DNA of 64,000 nt from Scenedesmus sp. ARA3 (lineage: Eukaryota; Chlorophyta; Chlorophyceae; Sphaeropleales; Scenedesmaceae). Each line of letters starts with the position of its first letter. Position 1 is the stretch's first letter. Below the pieces are notes generated by a model, which made no database searches, was not told the DNA's origin, and saw only the letters and a list, made by a program, of their open reading frames with translations. The stretch covers positions 1 through 64,000 of the forward strand of contig RWJK01001126.1 in the NCBI GenBank assembly GCA_004335835.1, in the 5' to 3' direction. Shown here piece by piece: positions 24,986 to 35,695 of the stretch. The position numbers were made by a program, and so were the translations under genes.

Positions 24986-27900
24986 TCAGTGCTGTGCTCG
25001 CTTTGCCTTGTCAGCCTTGGCTGCTGCTGCAGCCTCCTTTTCCTGCTGCACCTGCTTGCACTGCTGCTTGTGGGCCTTCCAGTGCGCCAGCTGCAGCAGC
25101 AAACAGGAGTGCAGAAATGGTGGATGATGGCATTAGCAACATGAGAAGACACTACAGTACAGCCCCAATGCCAGTTCTGCCTGCCTAAGCACTGTTGATG
25201 GATAAGAGCATGTTCAAAATGCTAAACACACCACAGATCAACCCCAGTGTCAGTTTGTGCCTGACCGAGCACTGTTGAGCAGAGCCAGAATCGCATACGC
25301 TGCTACGATCATGGCACAGCAGCTGGTGTAGCAAGCCCAGGCCACCAGCTGCAGGCTGCGCTGCACACAGCGCAACATGCAAACCCCAACGTCGCCACCA
25401 TCCAGGCAGCTGCCAAAAAATCAGCCCACCTGGCAGTCCCTGCCACAGTACGCCAAAAAACACCCTGCGCCAAAAAGCTCCCTGCGCCAAAAAAGTCCCT
25501 GCCGCAGTACGCCAAAAATGTCCCTGCCGCATTACGCCAAAAAAAGCTGCCAAAAATCAGCCCACCTGGCAGTCCCTGCCGCAGTACGCCACACTCTGGC
25601 AGGCCTTGCAGCGCAGCAGCGAGTGGAAGTACTTGCCGCAGTTGCCACAAGGCTTTGGAGGCGGCTCCACAGGGGTCACCGACTGCATGTAGTGGCTGGC
25701 CCGTGCCGGGTGCGGCCGCAGCAGCAGGCCCTCCTCTTGAGGCTGCAGCAGCGCCCGCACATCTGCATTGACGATGGTGACGTCGCCGCTGCTGCTGCTG
25801 CCGCCGCTGCCGCTTGCCTGCTGCTGCGCCTCCTTGCGTGCGGCAGCGATGAGGGTCTGCAGGGAAACATGAGCCATGGCACGCAGGGCGCTCCGGGTGA
25901 GCAAACAGCCCTGAAACTGTACAGAGTGGCACTATAGTAGTACTGCTGTTATGCTGTAGCATGCCTGCTACACAGCAGGCAACTGCTAGCGTGTCCTGCA
26001 GGCTAGTGCATTGCCGGCACAGCCCTACATTACTCAGCCAGCGCACATCAGCTTATGATACACTGACGCGGCTGTCTGCTGCTGTGGGCAGTGGGTCCAG
26101 CCAATCCCCAGCGCACCTTCAAGAATTTCTACGTCTCCGTGTAGTACACTTTCACGCGCGGGGCCACGATGCCGTAGCCGAACCACGCCTTGAGCTGCGC
26201 CTTGGCGCTGACGCTCCAGTGCAGCAACTGCAGGCCCTGCCCAGCCTGGCGGTTCAGCAGCAGCAGCAGCAGCGGCGGCAGCGGTAGCAGCAGCAGATGC
26301 TTGGCAGTGATGCAGGTGTGTATGAGTTTGCTGCAGAGCAATGGCTTGCCATGTATGCTGCATCGGTGCAGGCGACACGCGTCGCTTCGCAGCAGCATAC
26401 ATAAGCTCGTATGCTATGTTAAAACCACACTTGTAAGGCGCTGTGTGCCCAGCAATTGCATTAGGCATAGCATGCAAGTGTCACGGCGTGAGCAAGAGCA
26501 CGGCCCTCCTGCATCGTCTGTGCAGTAGGTGCAGCTGCAGGCATCTACTGTGCATCTACACAGCAGAAGCAGCAGCAGCAGGCCGCACCTTGAAGGGCGT
26601 GCCTCCATCCACCTTGAAGGGCGTGCCTCCATCCACCAGCACCTTGAAGGGCGCGCCTCCATCCACCAGCACCTTGAAGGGCGCGCCTCCATCCACCAGC
26701 ACCTTGAAGGGCGTGCCTCCATCCACCAGCACCCGCAGCACATTCGAGGCGATCAGCAGCTGGTACAGCTCGTCGCCACCGGGGCAGCGCATGGCAGCAG
26801 CAGCGGCTGCGCGGTACATGCCCTGCACAGCTGCGCTGCGGCCCTGCTGCGCCTCCCCTGCCTCTGCCCTGAAGAACAGCGCCATGTGCAGCCAGGCGCT
26901 GATGTCGCAAGGCTCGCGCTGCTGCAGAGGATCAGAGCTGGCTGCCTGCTGCTGCTGCTGCTGGGTGCGTGGCGGCCCCCTGGTGTATGCTTGAGCAAAC
27001 AGGGCTACCAGCTCTGCCTTTTCTACACAGTGGCTGTGGTCCACATCTGGCCGCAGTGGCAGAGCCGGACAGCGGGCAGCAGAACATGGCTGAGCAGCAT
27101 TACGGCGGCAACAAAGCTGGCGCTGCTCAGTTCAACACAGGGAACGCTGCAACAAGGAGTCAGCGCAGATGGCTTGGTGCGCCAGGGGCAGTGGCGGCGC
27201 CGCTGATGGAGGTGTGCCTCTGAACCAGCAGCTAGCCAGGTGTGCTGCTCCTATACCCAGCCGCTACGATACAAGATAAAACATTCGTCTGTGGGACAGC
27301 ACCAGGCTACAGCAGCTGTGCCCTGCAGGCTGCACAGGGGCGCACGGGTGCCTGCCTAGCTGTGTGAGCGCCGTCTTCAGGTCCCTCACGCTCAGGTTCT
27401 GTGCCAGGCTCATCTGCGCCTCCAGCGTGCTGCCCTCAGGCTGCGCCTCTGCTAGCGCTGCCTGCGTGGCCGGGGAGCCCCAATCAACCAGCTGCTGCGA
27501 CGCATTGATTGCAGCCATCGATGCTGCTGCTGTCGCCTTGGGATCCTGCGGAGATGGGTGGTGCGGTGAACAAGCGAGGAGCAGCAGCAGCAGCAGCAGC
27601 AGAGGTGACACGCAGATTGAAACAAGGCGCTTGCACGCTGGCAGCTGCTGCAGGGGCAAGCAGCAGTTTTACTGCTCATGAAGCAGCACACATGCTGACA
27701 GCTTTATGCTTGCGGCTGCAGAGGCAGCCTCAGAACGCTTGACAACCCAGTCAGTGCACCGCGGGATATGGCTCACAGCAGTCACATTGACATCGCCAGG
27801 TACTAGGCCGGCAGCGCAGGCTATGATGGGGTATGTCACGGTTGAGATGCCAGCGCATCCTTTTGTCCACTTGCAAATGCCCACTAGCGGAGGGGGATAC

Positions 27901-29750
27901 TGCTGCTGCTGCTGCAGCTGCTGCTGCTGCCGCTGCTGCTGCTGCTGCTTACCAGCACCACCCCCTGACGTGCTGCTGGCCATGGCCACCATGGCATCAG
28001 CCGCCGCCTGCATCTGCTGCAGCGAGGGTGCATGCCGCTGGTTCTGTGCGGGGCCCTTGCTGACTTGGTACAGCAGGTCCTGCAGGGCAGCAGCAGCAGC
28101 AGCAGCAGTAGTGTTGCTGACACATCTGGTCCTCGGGGGCGCCGTACGCTGCAGCATGGTGCAAGTCAGCTGCATCATGTCTTCTAAAGCAAATGATTGC
28201 AGAACCGTGGCAGACCACCATCTCTCCTTCAAACGTTTCATTTGCTGGGACCACCCAACAATAACATGCAAACCTACACGCGTGACGCGTGGCTACCCCA
28301 CATCCCCGCCCTGCCGCCAGGCGCGCGTTCCATATGCATGCGCACCAACGCATGCTGCGCCGCTCAGGCAGCAGCATGCTGCCCCCTCCCTGACCTGCAT
28401 GAGCCATGCAATCTTCTTCGGGTGCAGGTCGAACTCGCCCAGCAGCTGCGTTGTCATCACCACGTCAGCAGGGATAGCGCCGTGCTCGTCATGGATTGCT
28501 GTCACGCCCCCAGATGCCAGTGCTGCGTTGGCGCTGCCGTCTGCATTGGACAGTGCGCTGGCAAAGTTGCCGGACAGCCGCATCAGCACACGCTGCGCGC
28601 TCTCCGTCACGCCAGCTGCAGCCTTCGCCTGCATCTCGCTGCCTGCAGCAATGCAGGCAGCAGCAGCAGCAGCAGGTCGTGCAGGCATGCATGGTTGGTT
28701 GCGTTGGAGCGGCCCGCAGGCAACACAGGATTGGCATGTATTGCTGCATGCCTGCCGGTGAGCAGCTGGTTGTGCTTGCCTGCTGCTGATGATGATGGTG
28801 CCACCCCACCCCGCCCTGCCCTGGCCCGCCCTGGCTCACTTGTGTCCTGCTGCTGCATCAAGCTCCAGCCCAATGCCACAGCCAGTGCTTCCCCAGCCAT
28901 TCTGCGGCAGCAGCAGCAGCAGCAGTGGTTGTCAACAGCAGCACAGCGCTGCACAGCACACCCGGCACCTTACGCACTTGGTACAAGCGGGCTACTTCAA
29001 GCATGGAGGTTGGGAGGTGTGCATGCTGCAACAGCAACATGGCGGCAGCAGCTGCATGCACTCCAGAGTTGCCAGGTTTTGCTGAACCCCTGAAAAGTAA
29101 TCGCCAGCACTGACAGCATCCTCCTGACAAGCTCCAACAGGCTCCTGGAGCGCCTGACCTCTGGCCACCGGGCCAGCCAGCTGCTGCTATAGTCTGCAAG
29201 CTGTGTGCAGCAGCAACTGCTGGGCATTGCTGGTGCAGGCTGGCGCCACTCACAGCAGGATGTAGTGGGCCGGCTTCAGCCTGCACATCTTTGCGATCCT
29301 GCCGTGGGGCCGAGTGATGCTTGTGAAGTTGGCGCTGTCGCTGCGCGTCTGCTGCACTGCGGTGACCACCTGCAGGGCACATGTGCAGCAGGCAAACGTG
29401 TGCCAGCAACACCGTGAGCCGCGCTCATCACACCTTGGGCCGGCAGCTAGGTAGGGATGCCTGCCACGCCTGCATGTGTCAACACACTCGCAAATTTCAC
29501 GCAAGAGCAGCGCCTCACTGTCGTCCGACATGGCTGTCAGCAGTGCACTTTGCTCTTCAACACTTCTGCTGCAGGTATCCTTGCACAAAGGCACGGCTAC
29601 ACAGTGCTGCTGCTGCTGCTGCAGTGCAGCTCTCACTATGGGCATGAGGTCCGCATCCATGTAGGGCCACCCCACTGCGTTGAAGTTGCCATGCAGCACC
29701 AGCGCCAGGCCCCTGAGGCACGACTGTTGATCGCTCTTGGACAGCAGCAC
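24986..29750 (-). CDS. MYND-type zinc-finger protein (5' end not found; carries an in-frame TAG)
   Basis: Ten exons are recognisable: 29637-29750, 29254-29369, 28840-28901, 28395-28642, 27885-28079, 27356-27545, 26589-27046, 26117-26245, 25566-25856 and 24986-25090. Phases agree throughout. The C-terminus is a MYND finger split by the last intron: CGNCGKYFHSLLRCKACQ, then YCGRDCQ joined to LAHWKAHKQQC, giving the full C-x2-C...C-x2-C...C-x3-C...H-x3-C pattern. MYND fingers usually bind proline-rich partner proteins. Upstream, SVRDLKTALTQL joined to DVDHSHCVEKAELVALF resembles a SAP-like helical module. Oddities are a GC-AG intron after 27356, a 10-residue repeat just before the 26589 donor, and a TAG at 26129-26131 between VKVYYTET and KFLK. 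The TAG makes this either a pseudogene allele, a sequence error or a mis-modelled exon end. The first exon is missing. Confidence 0.6.
25408..25590 (-). repeat. Intronic copies of the MYND exon end and its splice donor
   Basis: A ~45-bp segment at 25546-25590 encodes AYCGRDCQ plus the GTGGG donor of the penultimate exon. It recurs almost exactly at 25408-25453 inside the following intron. Shorter derivatives lie at about 25494-25513 and 25520-25537, separated by runs of A/T. Confidence 0.85.
26587..26730 (-). repeat. 30-bp tandem repeat ending at a splice donor (VLVDGG[T/A]PFK)
   Basis: Four 30-bp units plus one 24-bp unit encode a decapeptide repeat at the end of exon 26589-27046. Each unit contains AAGGTG, so each carries a potential donor. 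The one followed by GTGCGG at 26588 is taken as the real donor because it matches other donors in the window. Confidence 0.85.
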
Positions 29751-31358
29751 CTGCAGCAACACGCACACGCGGGGCGCGTCATGGCAACAGCCAGCGTTGA
29801 AAGAGTGCTCGACATGCCATGGGAGCCTAACAACAGAAGACACGTTGATGAAGATTCTGACTGTTATCTCAGGTCAAATACAGCGGTTGTTACTGGTTGG
29901 CCTACCTTAGCCTCGTTAAATTGCTGGAAAGACAGCAGTTGCTGCAGACAGCAAAAGGCAGCAGCAGCAGCAGCAACAGCAGTATCAGTGAATGCTTCTG
30001 CCGGCGCTTCTGTTACAGATTAACTGGTGTCCTTGGCGCGTGCACGTGCCTGCTTCATCCTCCAAGTGCGTTTTTCGACTGGTGTGGCATCCACCTTCAT
30101 CAGCGGGTCGCTTTCAACGGACGGCCTGATATTCCTGCTTTGCATGCTGTAGAAGCTGTTATGACTTATGAAAAGCGATTGTGCCGATTCGGACCAACCG
30201 CTGACCACACTAAGCGGGTCTGCTACAAAGACTGTGATCAAACCGTTGGATGCTGTGACGTTGGCGACCTTACAGGCAAAGGCAATACTCGCATCACCAA
30301 ACCAACATGTCACTGCATTGCTGTGCAGCGTATGGGCTGCAACGAACTATCGGCTGGGGTTGGGTTTGACCAAGGGCAGCACAGAACCCTGCTCCACATG
30401 GGAACGTTGGCAGTGACTCAATGTCACACAGATTGCGCCACGAGGTGACTGGAACGCACGTGCATGCAACTAGAATTGAATCCAGTATGCGTAGGCAGAG
30501 TGCAGCACAAAACAACGGCAGCAGCTGCACCAGTGGGGCGTGGCGCCAGGCGGGAGTGGCACGCGGGGCACGTCTCCAAAGAGGGGTGCTGTTGGTGGGG
30601 GTCCTGGCCGGATTGAGCGCCAGACTAGAGCTGTAATGTATTGAAATGCTTATCAGCGTTCGTGTTTGCAACTTTTAGTTAATGTCCAGGGGGCCTTGTG
30701 GCTGAGCATGCTCTGTTCAAAGCAAGGCACATAGCCTGCTCCTCCTAGCTTTCCTGCCCAAAGCCAGCAGGGCTGGCCATGCTGACCAGTACGAAACTGA
30801 TGAGAGCACGGAGTATCTTGTTGTTCAACCGACACGGGCGGCATACGAGGATGCAGCACATCTTGAGATCAAGCTTGGTTGCATCCTGGTGCCTGCTGCA
30901 TCTCCTGCAAGCTGCCAATCACTTCAGAGGCAAGCCGCGCTTCCGGCGCCGCATACACAAATACTGATCATTTACGAGCGTCGACAAAGGAATGCACATG
31001 GATGCACTTGCCTAATGCTTCAAACCTGACAAGTATGGGACCTTGTTTGGGCTCGGTGTTTTGGGCTCATTATGCCAGCACATCAGGCACATCAAGGAAC
31101 GATCATTGGTTAATCAGCGAATATCTGAAAGGTACAGCCCTCATTGCTCAGCAGGGATTCGTGTTGTGAATCAGAGAGAGCTGTTTTTCGTTCAGCCTCT
31201 CCGTGTACAGTGTGTTCAATTACTTCTATGTTAAACTAAACGCGTTTGATGCAGATCTAAGTGTTGCGTTGTACGACCAGGGTGCTGCTCTCACCAGCAG
31301 CTGCAGCACAGGCGCACTCACCCAGCGCACCTAGCGCACCTGTGGCAGCAAACAGCGT
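29751..31358. other. Divergent intergenic region; may hide 5' exons of the MYND gene
   Basis: This lies between the first recognised exon of the MYND gene (-) and the B3 gene start (+). The missing 5' end of the MYND gene should be here, but no segment could be tied to it by phase and splice sites. No other gene was recognised. Confidence 0.45.
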
Positions 31359-33748
31359 TTGATGGACTCCTTTCCGCACAGCAACAGGTCGTTTGCTGAT
31401 GAGGGGGCAGTGCCCTCGCCGTTCAACATGAACCTGGAACAACTCAGGGATACAGCACAGGATGCAGACGTGCTGCCTGCCAGCCAGGTCTTACTGGCAA
31501 AAGTGGAGCCTGGAAGGCTAGGCTACAGCTTCCAGCAGCAGCCTCAATGTGTGGACGCCAATATGCAGTCTACAGTGCAGGCCGGCGGCGGTGGCCTGCC
31601 TGTACCACAAGCACAGCAGCAGCAGCAGCAGCAGCAGCAGCTGGTAGCTACACCTGCAGTAACCCAAACGACCGGCACACTGACATCAGAGGCTGCTGCA
31701 GCAGCAGCAGCGCTGAACACTGCAGCGCGCCAGCAGCTGCTGCAGGCAATAGGCGGCATGCAGGGCATGACCCCTGAAGCACAGGCTGCACTGCTGCAGA
31801 TGGTCGCAGGCATGGACACAGTAGACCAACAGCAGCAGCAGCAGCAGCAGCAGTCGGGCAGCCCCATCAAGTCCTCCAGTGCAGTCTCTTCAGGAGCCTT
31901 GCTGCCAATGAGCCAGCAGGGGGCACCAGTGGCAGCAGGATTGCCAGCAGCAGCAGCGGCAGCAGCTGCCCAGCCAGCTGTAGCAGACAGCACGCGGGAT
32001 CTAGCTGACAGCTTGACGGACGCTGACGGCCTGCTGTCAACCGCAGCAGCCGCCAGTGCGTTTGCCGCGCTCTCAGAGACGCGGCACCTGCCAGCATCGC
32101 CTCTGCCGCCGCTGCAAACCTTGGCGCAGCAGCAGGAGGACAGTGATGCAGCGCAGCTGGGCTGGCTGAAAGGGAACCTCAGCTTGCTGCCTGGCAGCCT
32201 GAGGTCGCAGGCCACCTACAAGACACGCGAGCTGGCTGCCGCTGCAGGCGCGGTGCGGCATGGCCCTGCAGGCGCCAACTTGCGGCTTGCAGGAACTATC
32301 TGCCGCAGCAGCAGCGGCAGCCTGGTGGATGCGCTGCTGAGCGAGGCAGCGCGTGTGGAGGGTGGCATGCTGACAGCTGGCCTGCCGCGCAGCGACAGCT
32401 TGCCAGACATGGTGTGTGGGGAGCTGAGCGGGGTGGTGGACCCGGTGCAGGCAGCGCTGGATGCTGCTCTCGCACAAGGCGGCATGAACAGCGTGCGGGA
32501 CTGCCTGAGGGAGATTGCTGCAATGGACAGCACCTTGCTGAAGGTGAGTGCTGGGGAGTTGCCTGAGTGCAGGGCTGCAACAACTATGACAGAAACTGCC
32601 GCCACCTGTGTGTCTGCACAGCTGCACCCGCATGCTGGGCCGAGCATGTGTTTTTGGTCACATTCGAGGGTTATTATGTTGGTTTGAGTTTGAAAAGTGT
32701 GAACTTGGGATTTGGGTCGTGTGATGGAAGGCCGGTGGGAGGTCGTACGAGTCGCGCCGTGAGCCCGGCGCATCCCCATCTCAAAGCGCCGAGGAAGTTG
32801 GCAGTTGACAGAATATCACGTTCATGCACTAGACAGCAATTTGCGAGTGAAATTGACACACGTGCTTGACGTAACGCCGTTCCCAGGCTTTGGGCCAACA
32901 TTGGGCAGCAGTAGTTAATGACTTATGTCCGACATCGCTGATCGGTATCTAGCATCGTTGCAGCCCTAGCTGTAGTAATAAAAACGTTATACTGCCACAA
33001 GGAGCGGGAAGAGGAGGCTGTGGTCAGCCTCTGGCCCATGGCTGCAGTGCTTCAGGTGCCTTCCCTACATCTTTTGGTCCACCAGTCAGCGCCCAGCACT
33101 TACCTTCCACAAGCCAGCTCTCCAAGGCTTCTTTTGTACATTCAAGCTTCCCACGAGCTGATGTGTCATGCAGCGACATTCTGTATGTAATGGCACATCA
33201 TCACCCTTAAATCCTTCCCCTTGTTGCTGTTGTTGCAGGGCCTGGACTCAGCGCTGCCCTTCACCATCTCAGGCCTGGGCTCGCTGCAGCTGTTCATGGA
33301 GGCGCCCTCAGAGCTGCTGGCACTTGGAGCAGACGACGCAGCCCCCAGGGCACCCACACAGCAGCAGGATGGGCAGCAGCAGCAGCAGGCGCAGCAGGTG
33401 CAACCAAAGCAGGAAGTGCAGCATGTGCAGCTGCAGCCACTTGCACAGCCAGGCATGCAGCAGCAGCAGCAGCAGCAGCAGCACCCTCCAATGGGCACGC
33501 CCCGCTCTGTCCCTGTGGTCACCCCCTTCTCAGGGCACAGCCTGTTGCCTGGTGGCGATGCCGTGCACCCCACACGCGTCATCAGCAGCACGCCTGTCAG
33601 CCCACTAGCACCAGCAGCAGCAGCAGCAGCGGCAGCAGCAGCATGTGCTCCTGGCATCACCCTGGGGCCGCGCACACTAGGCAAGCCACCCAGCTTCACC
33701 AGCAGGACCACAGCAGCAATCTTCTCCCACCATGCAGACCCACACCAC

Positions 33749-33784
<36 letters not shown>

Positions 33785-35695
33785 GTGTGCACGGATGTGA
33801 CCAGCAGCGTGTTTGCCACGCACATGGCTTCGGGTACGCTGCAGCCGCCGCTGCTGCTCCACCCTGCAGACACCTTCAACATCCTGCCGGCCCGCAACCA
33901 GGAGCAGCAGCCGCAGCTGCGGCCACGGCTGAGTGCGCTGCGCGCAGCAGCCTTGCAGCGCCGCCTGCTGCAGCCTCCGCAGCAGCAGCAACAGCAGCAG
34001 CAGCAGCAGCAGGCGGCCCCACCTGACCTTGGCGTGTTTGGAATGGCCATGCAAGCAGGATCTACTTTGCAGCCAGGCGCTGCCCAGCAGCAGCAGCAGC
34101 ATCTGATGCCACAATTGCAGATGCAGCAGCAGCAGCAGATCCCACAGCAGCAGCAGCAGCAGCTGCCACCGCAACTAGGTGGCGTGCTTGGTGGGCTGCT
34201 GGGCATGGGTCAGGCGCAGCAGGACACACTGGATGGCCTGCTGGGGCAGGTCAATGCAGAACTGATGCGGGAGGCCGGAGCACGGCAGTACGCAGCACTA
34301 CAGTTTGGCACGCTTGATACGATTGGCACGCCCACGGCGTCGGCAGCAGCAGCGGCAGCAGCAGCAGCAGGCATGAGCTTTGGGCCTGGCCCCATGGGGT
34401 TGCCTGGCGGCATGCAGCAGCACTGGCAGCAGCAGGGCGGGCTGGGTGGTGCTGCCGGCGGGTTTGGTGGTGGTGGTGGTGGTACTGGCTGGCTGAATGG
34501 GCAGTTTGGTGCTACTGCTGGCATGGGGCAGCAGCAGCAGCAGGTGATGATGCCGGGCATGCAAGCAGGCGGGGCAGTTGACAACCGGGAGGTGGTCAGG
34601 TGAGCGTTGCTGGTGATGCTGCGCTACGCTGCAGCTGCCTGGCGCAGCGGTTGAGAAGTATGGCTTACTGGGACAATCGCGTACGGCATGTACAATGCAT
34701 GCTTTTTCGGCAAAGCAGCCATAAGCATGCCACCAGCGAGCAGCGCACCTGTGTTGTGTTTTAGGACACGTCTCCTGCTCGTTTAACAGATGCTGGCAGA
34801 TCTGCGCTGTTTGAATGTGTGCAACCACAGCAACCATGAATGTGTATCTTCGCACCACCCACACGCGCCTCGTATGCTGCATGCCTCCCACACCTGCCTC
34901 ACTACTGCCCCGTTCCCCCTCCCCTCTCCACCGTGCTGCGCCTCAAAACAGGTACTCTCGCGTGATCACCTGCAAGACCTACCTCAAGCGCCTCAACATC
35001 ACGCAGCCCATGGCGGAGCACCTGCTGCCGCACCACGACCTGCACGCGCCGCCGCAGCGCCACGGCAGCGGCGGCTGCAACGCAGCAGACGACGACGCGG
35101 GCGACTCCCCGCGCGGCGGCGGCGGCAGCAGGCCCGGCGGCAGCAGCTACGAGCTGCTGTTCAAGGAAGAGGTCAGCATTGTGGACAGGGAGGGTGGGCG
35201 CTTCAGGGTGCAGTACGAGGGCGTCAGCTGCAACGCGCAGAAGCACCTGCGGCTGACCAGCGGCTGGCGCGACTACATCCGCGCACACAACGTGGAAGTT
35301 GGTGAGTCTGCCGGCAGGCATTGCCTTGCTGCTGTTCAGTGTGGCTGGCCAGCCCTTATGCTGGCACTGGCATGCAGCAAAGAGCAGTGGAGCCAGAAAT
35401 CATAGCTGACGTCACCCGGAGCGACATGCGCGGCGTGACCTGCAGCTAAGCAACGCGTCACAAGTAGTTTGCAGGGCCGCTCAGCGCTTCAGCACCTGAC
35501 TGCTTGCACATGCTGATCAATGCTGCTGCTGCTGCTGCTCCTGCAGGCGACACGGTCGTGTTTGAGCGGCGTGGCGAGGAGCGCCGCGTGCTGTACGTGA
35601 GCCTGGTCAAGGGCGACGGGCCGCCCGCGGCAGACGGGCCGCCGGCCAAGCGCAAGCGCGTGTCGCGCGCGCAGGCGGTGCAGCGCTTGGAGTAG
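31359..35695 (+). CDS. B3-domain transcription factor with long Gln-rich N-terminal region
   Basis: Exons 31359-32543, 33239-34599, 34952-35301 and 35547-35695 total 3,045 nt (1,014 residues) with matching phases. The ATG at 31359 is the first in the open frame. Residues 1-848 are low complexity (Gln, Ala, Met, Gly), with conserved-looking islands such as FTISGLGSLQLFMEAPSELL. The C-terminal ~165 residues hold a B3 DNA-binding domain. It starts SRVITCKTYLKRLNITQPMA and contains a Ser/Gly/Arg insert. It then reads VSIVDREGGRFRVQYEG, LRLTSGWRDYIRAHNVEVGD and TVVFERRGEE. The pattern L-T-x-GW-x-x-(F/Y)-x10-GD-x-VVF is diagnostic of B3. A basic KRKR segment follows as a likely nuclear signal. B3 domains are confined mainly to the green lineage. 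Target genes are unknown. TGTAA near 35874 may be the polyadenylation signal. Confidence 0.85.

Noticed and set aside
26129..26131. Reassigned stop codon (TAG read as an amino acid)
   Set aside because: Several confident genes here terminate at TAG (for example at 7813 and 55458).
29096..29160. Possible MYND-gene exon (LARWPEVRRSRSLLELV)
   Set aside because: Exons 29254-29369 and 28840-28901 join directly in phase 2 to 1, leaving no room for it.
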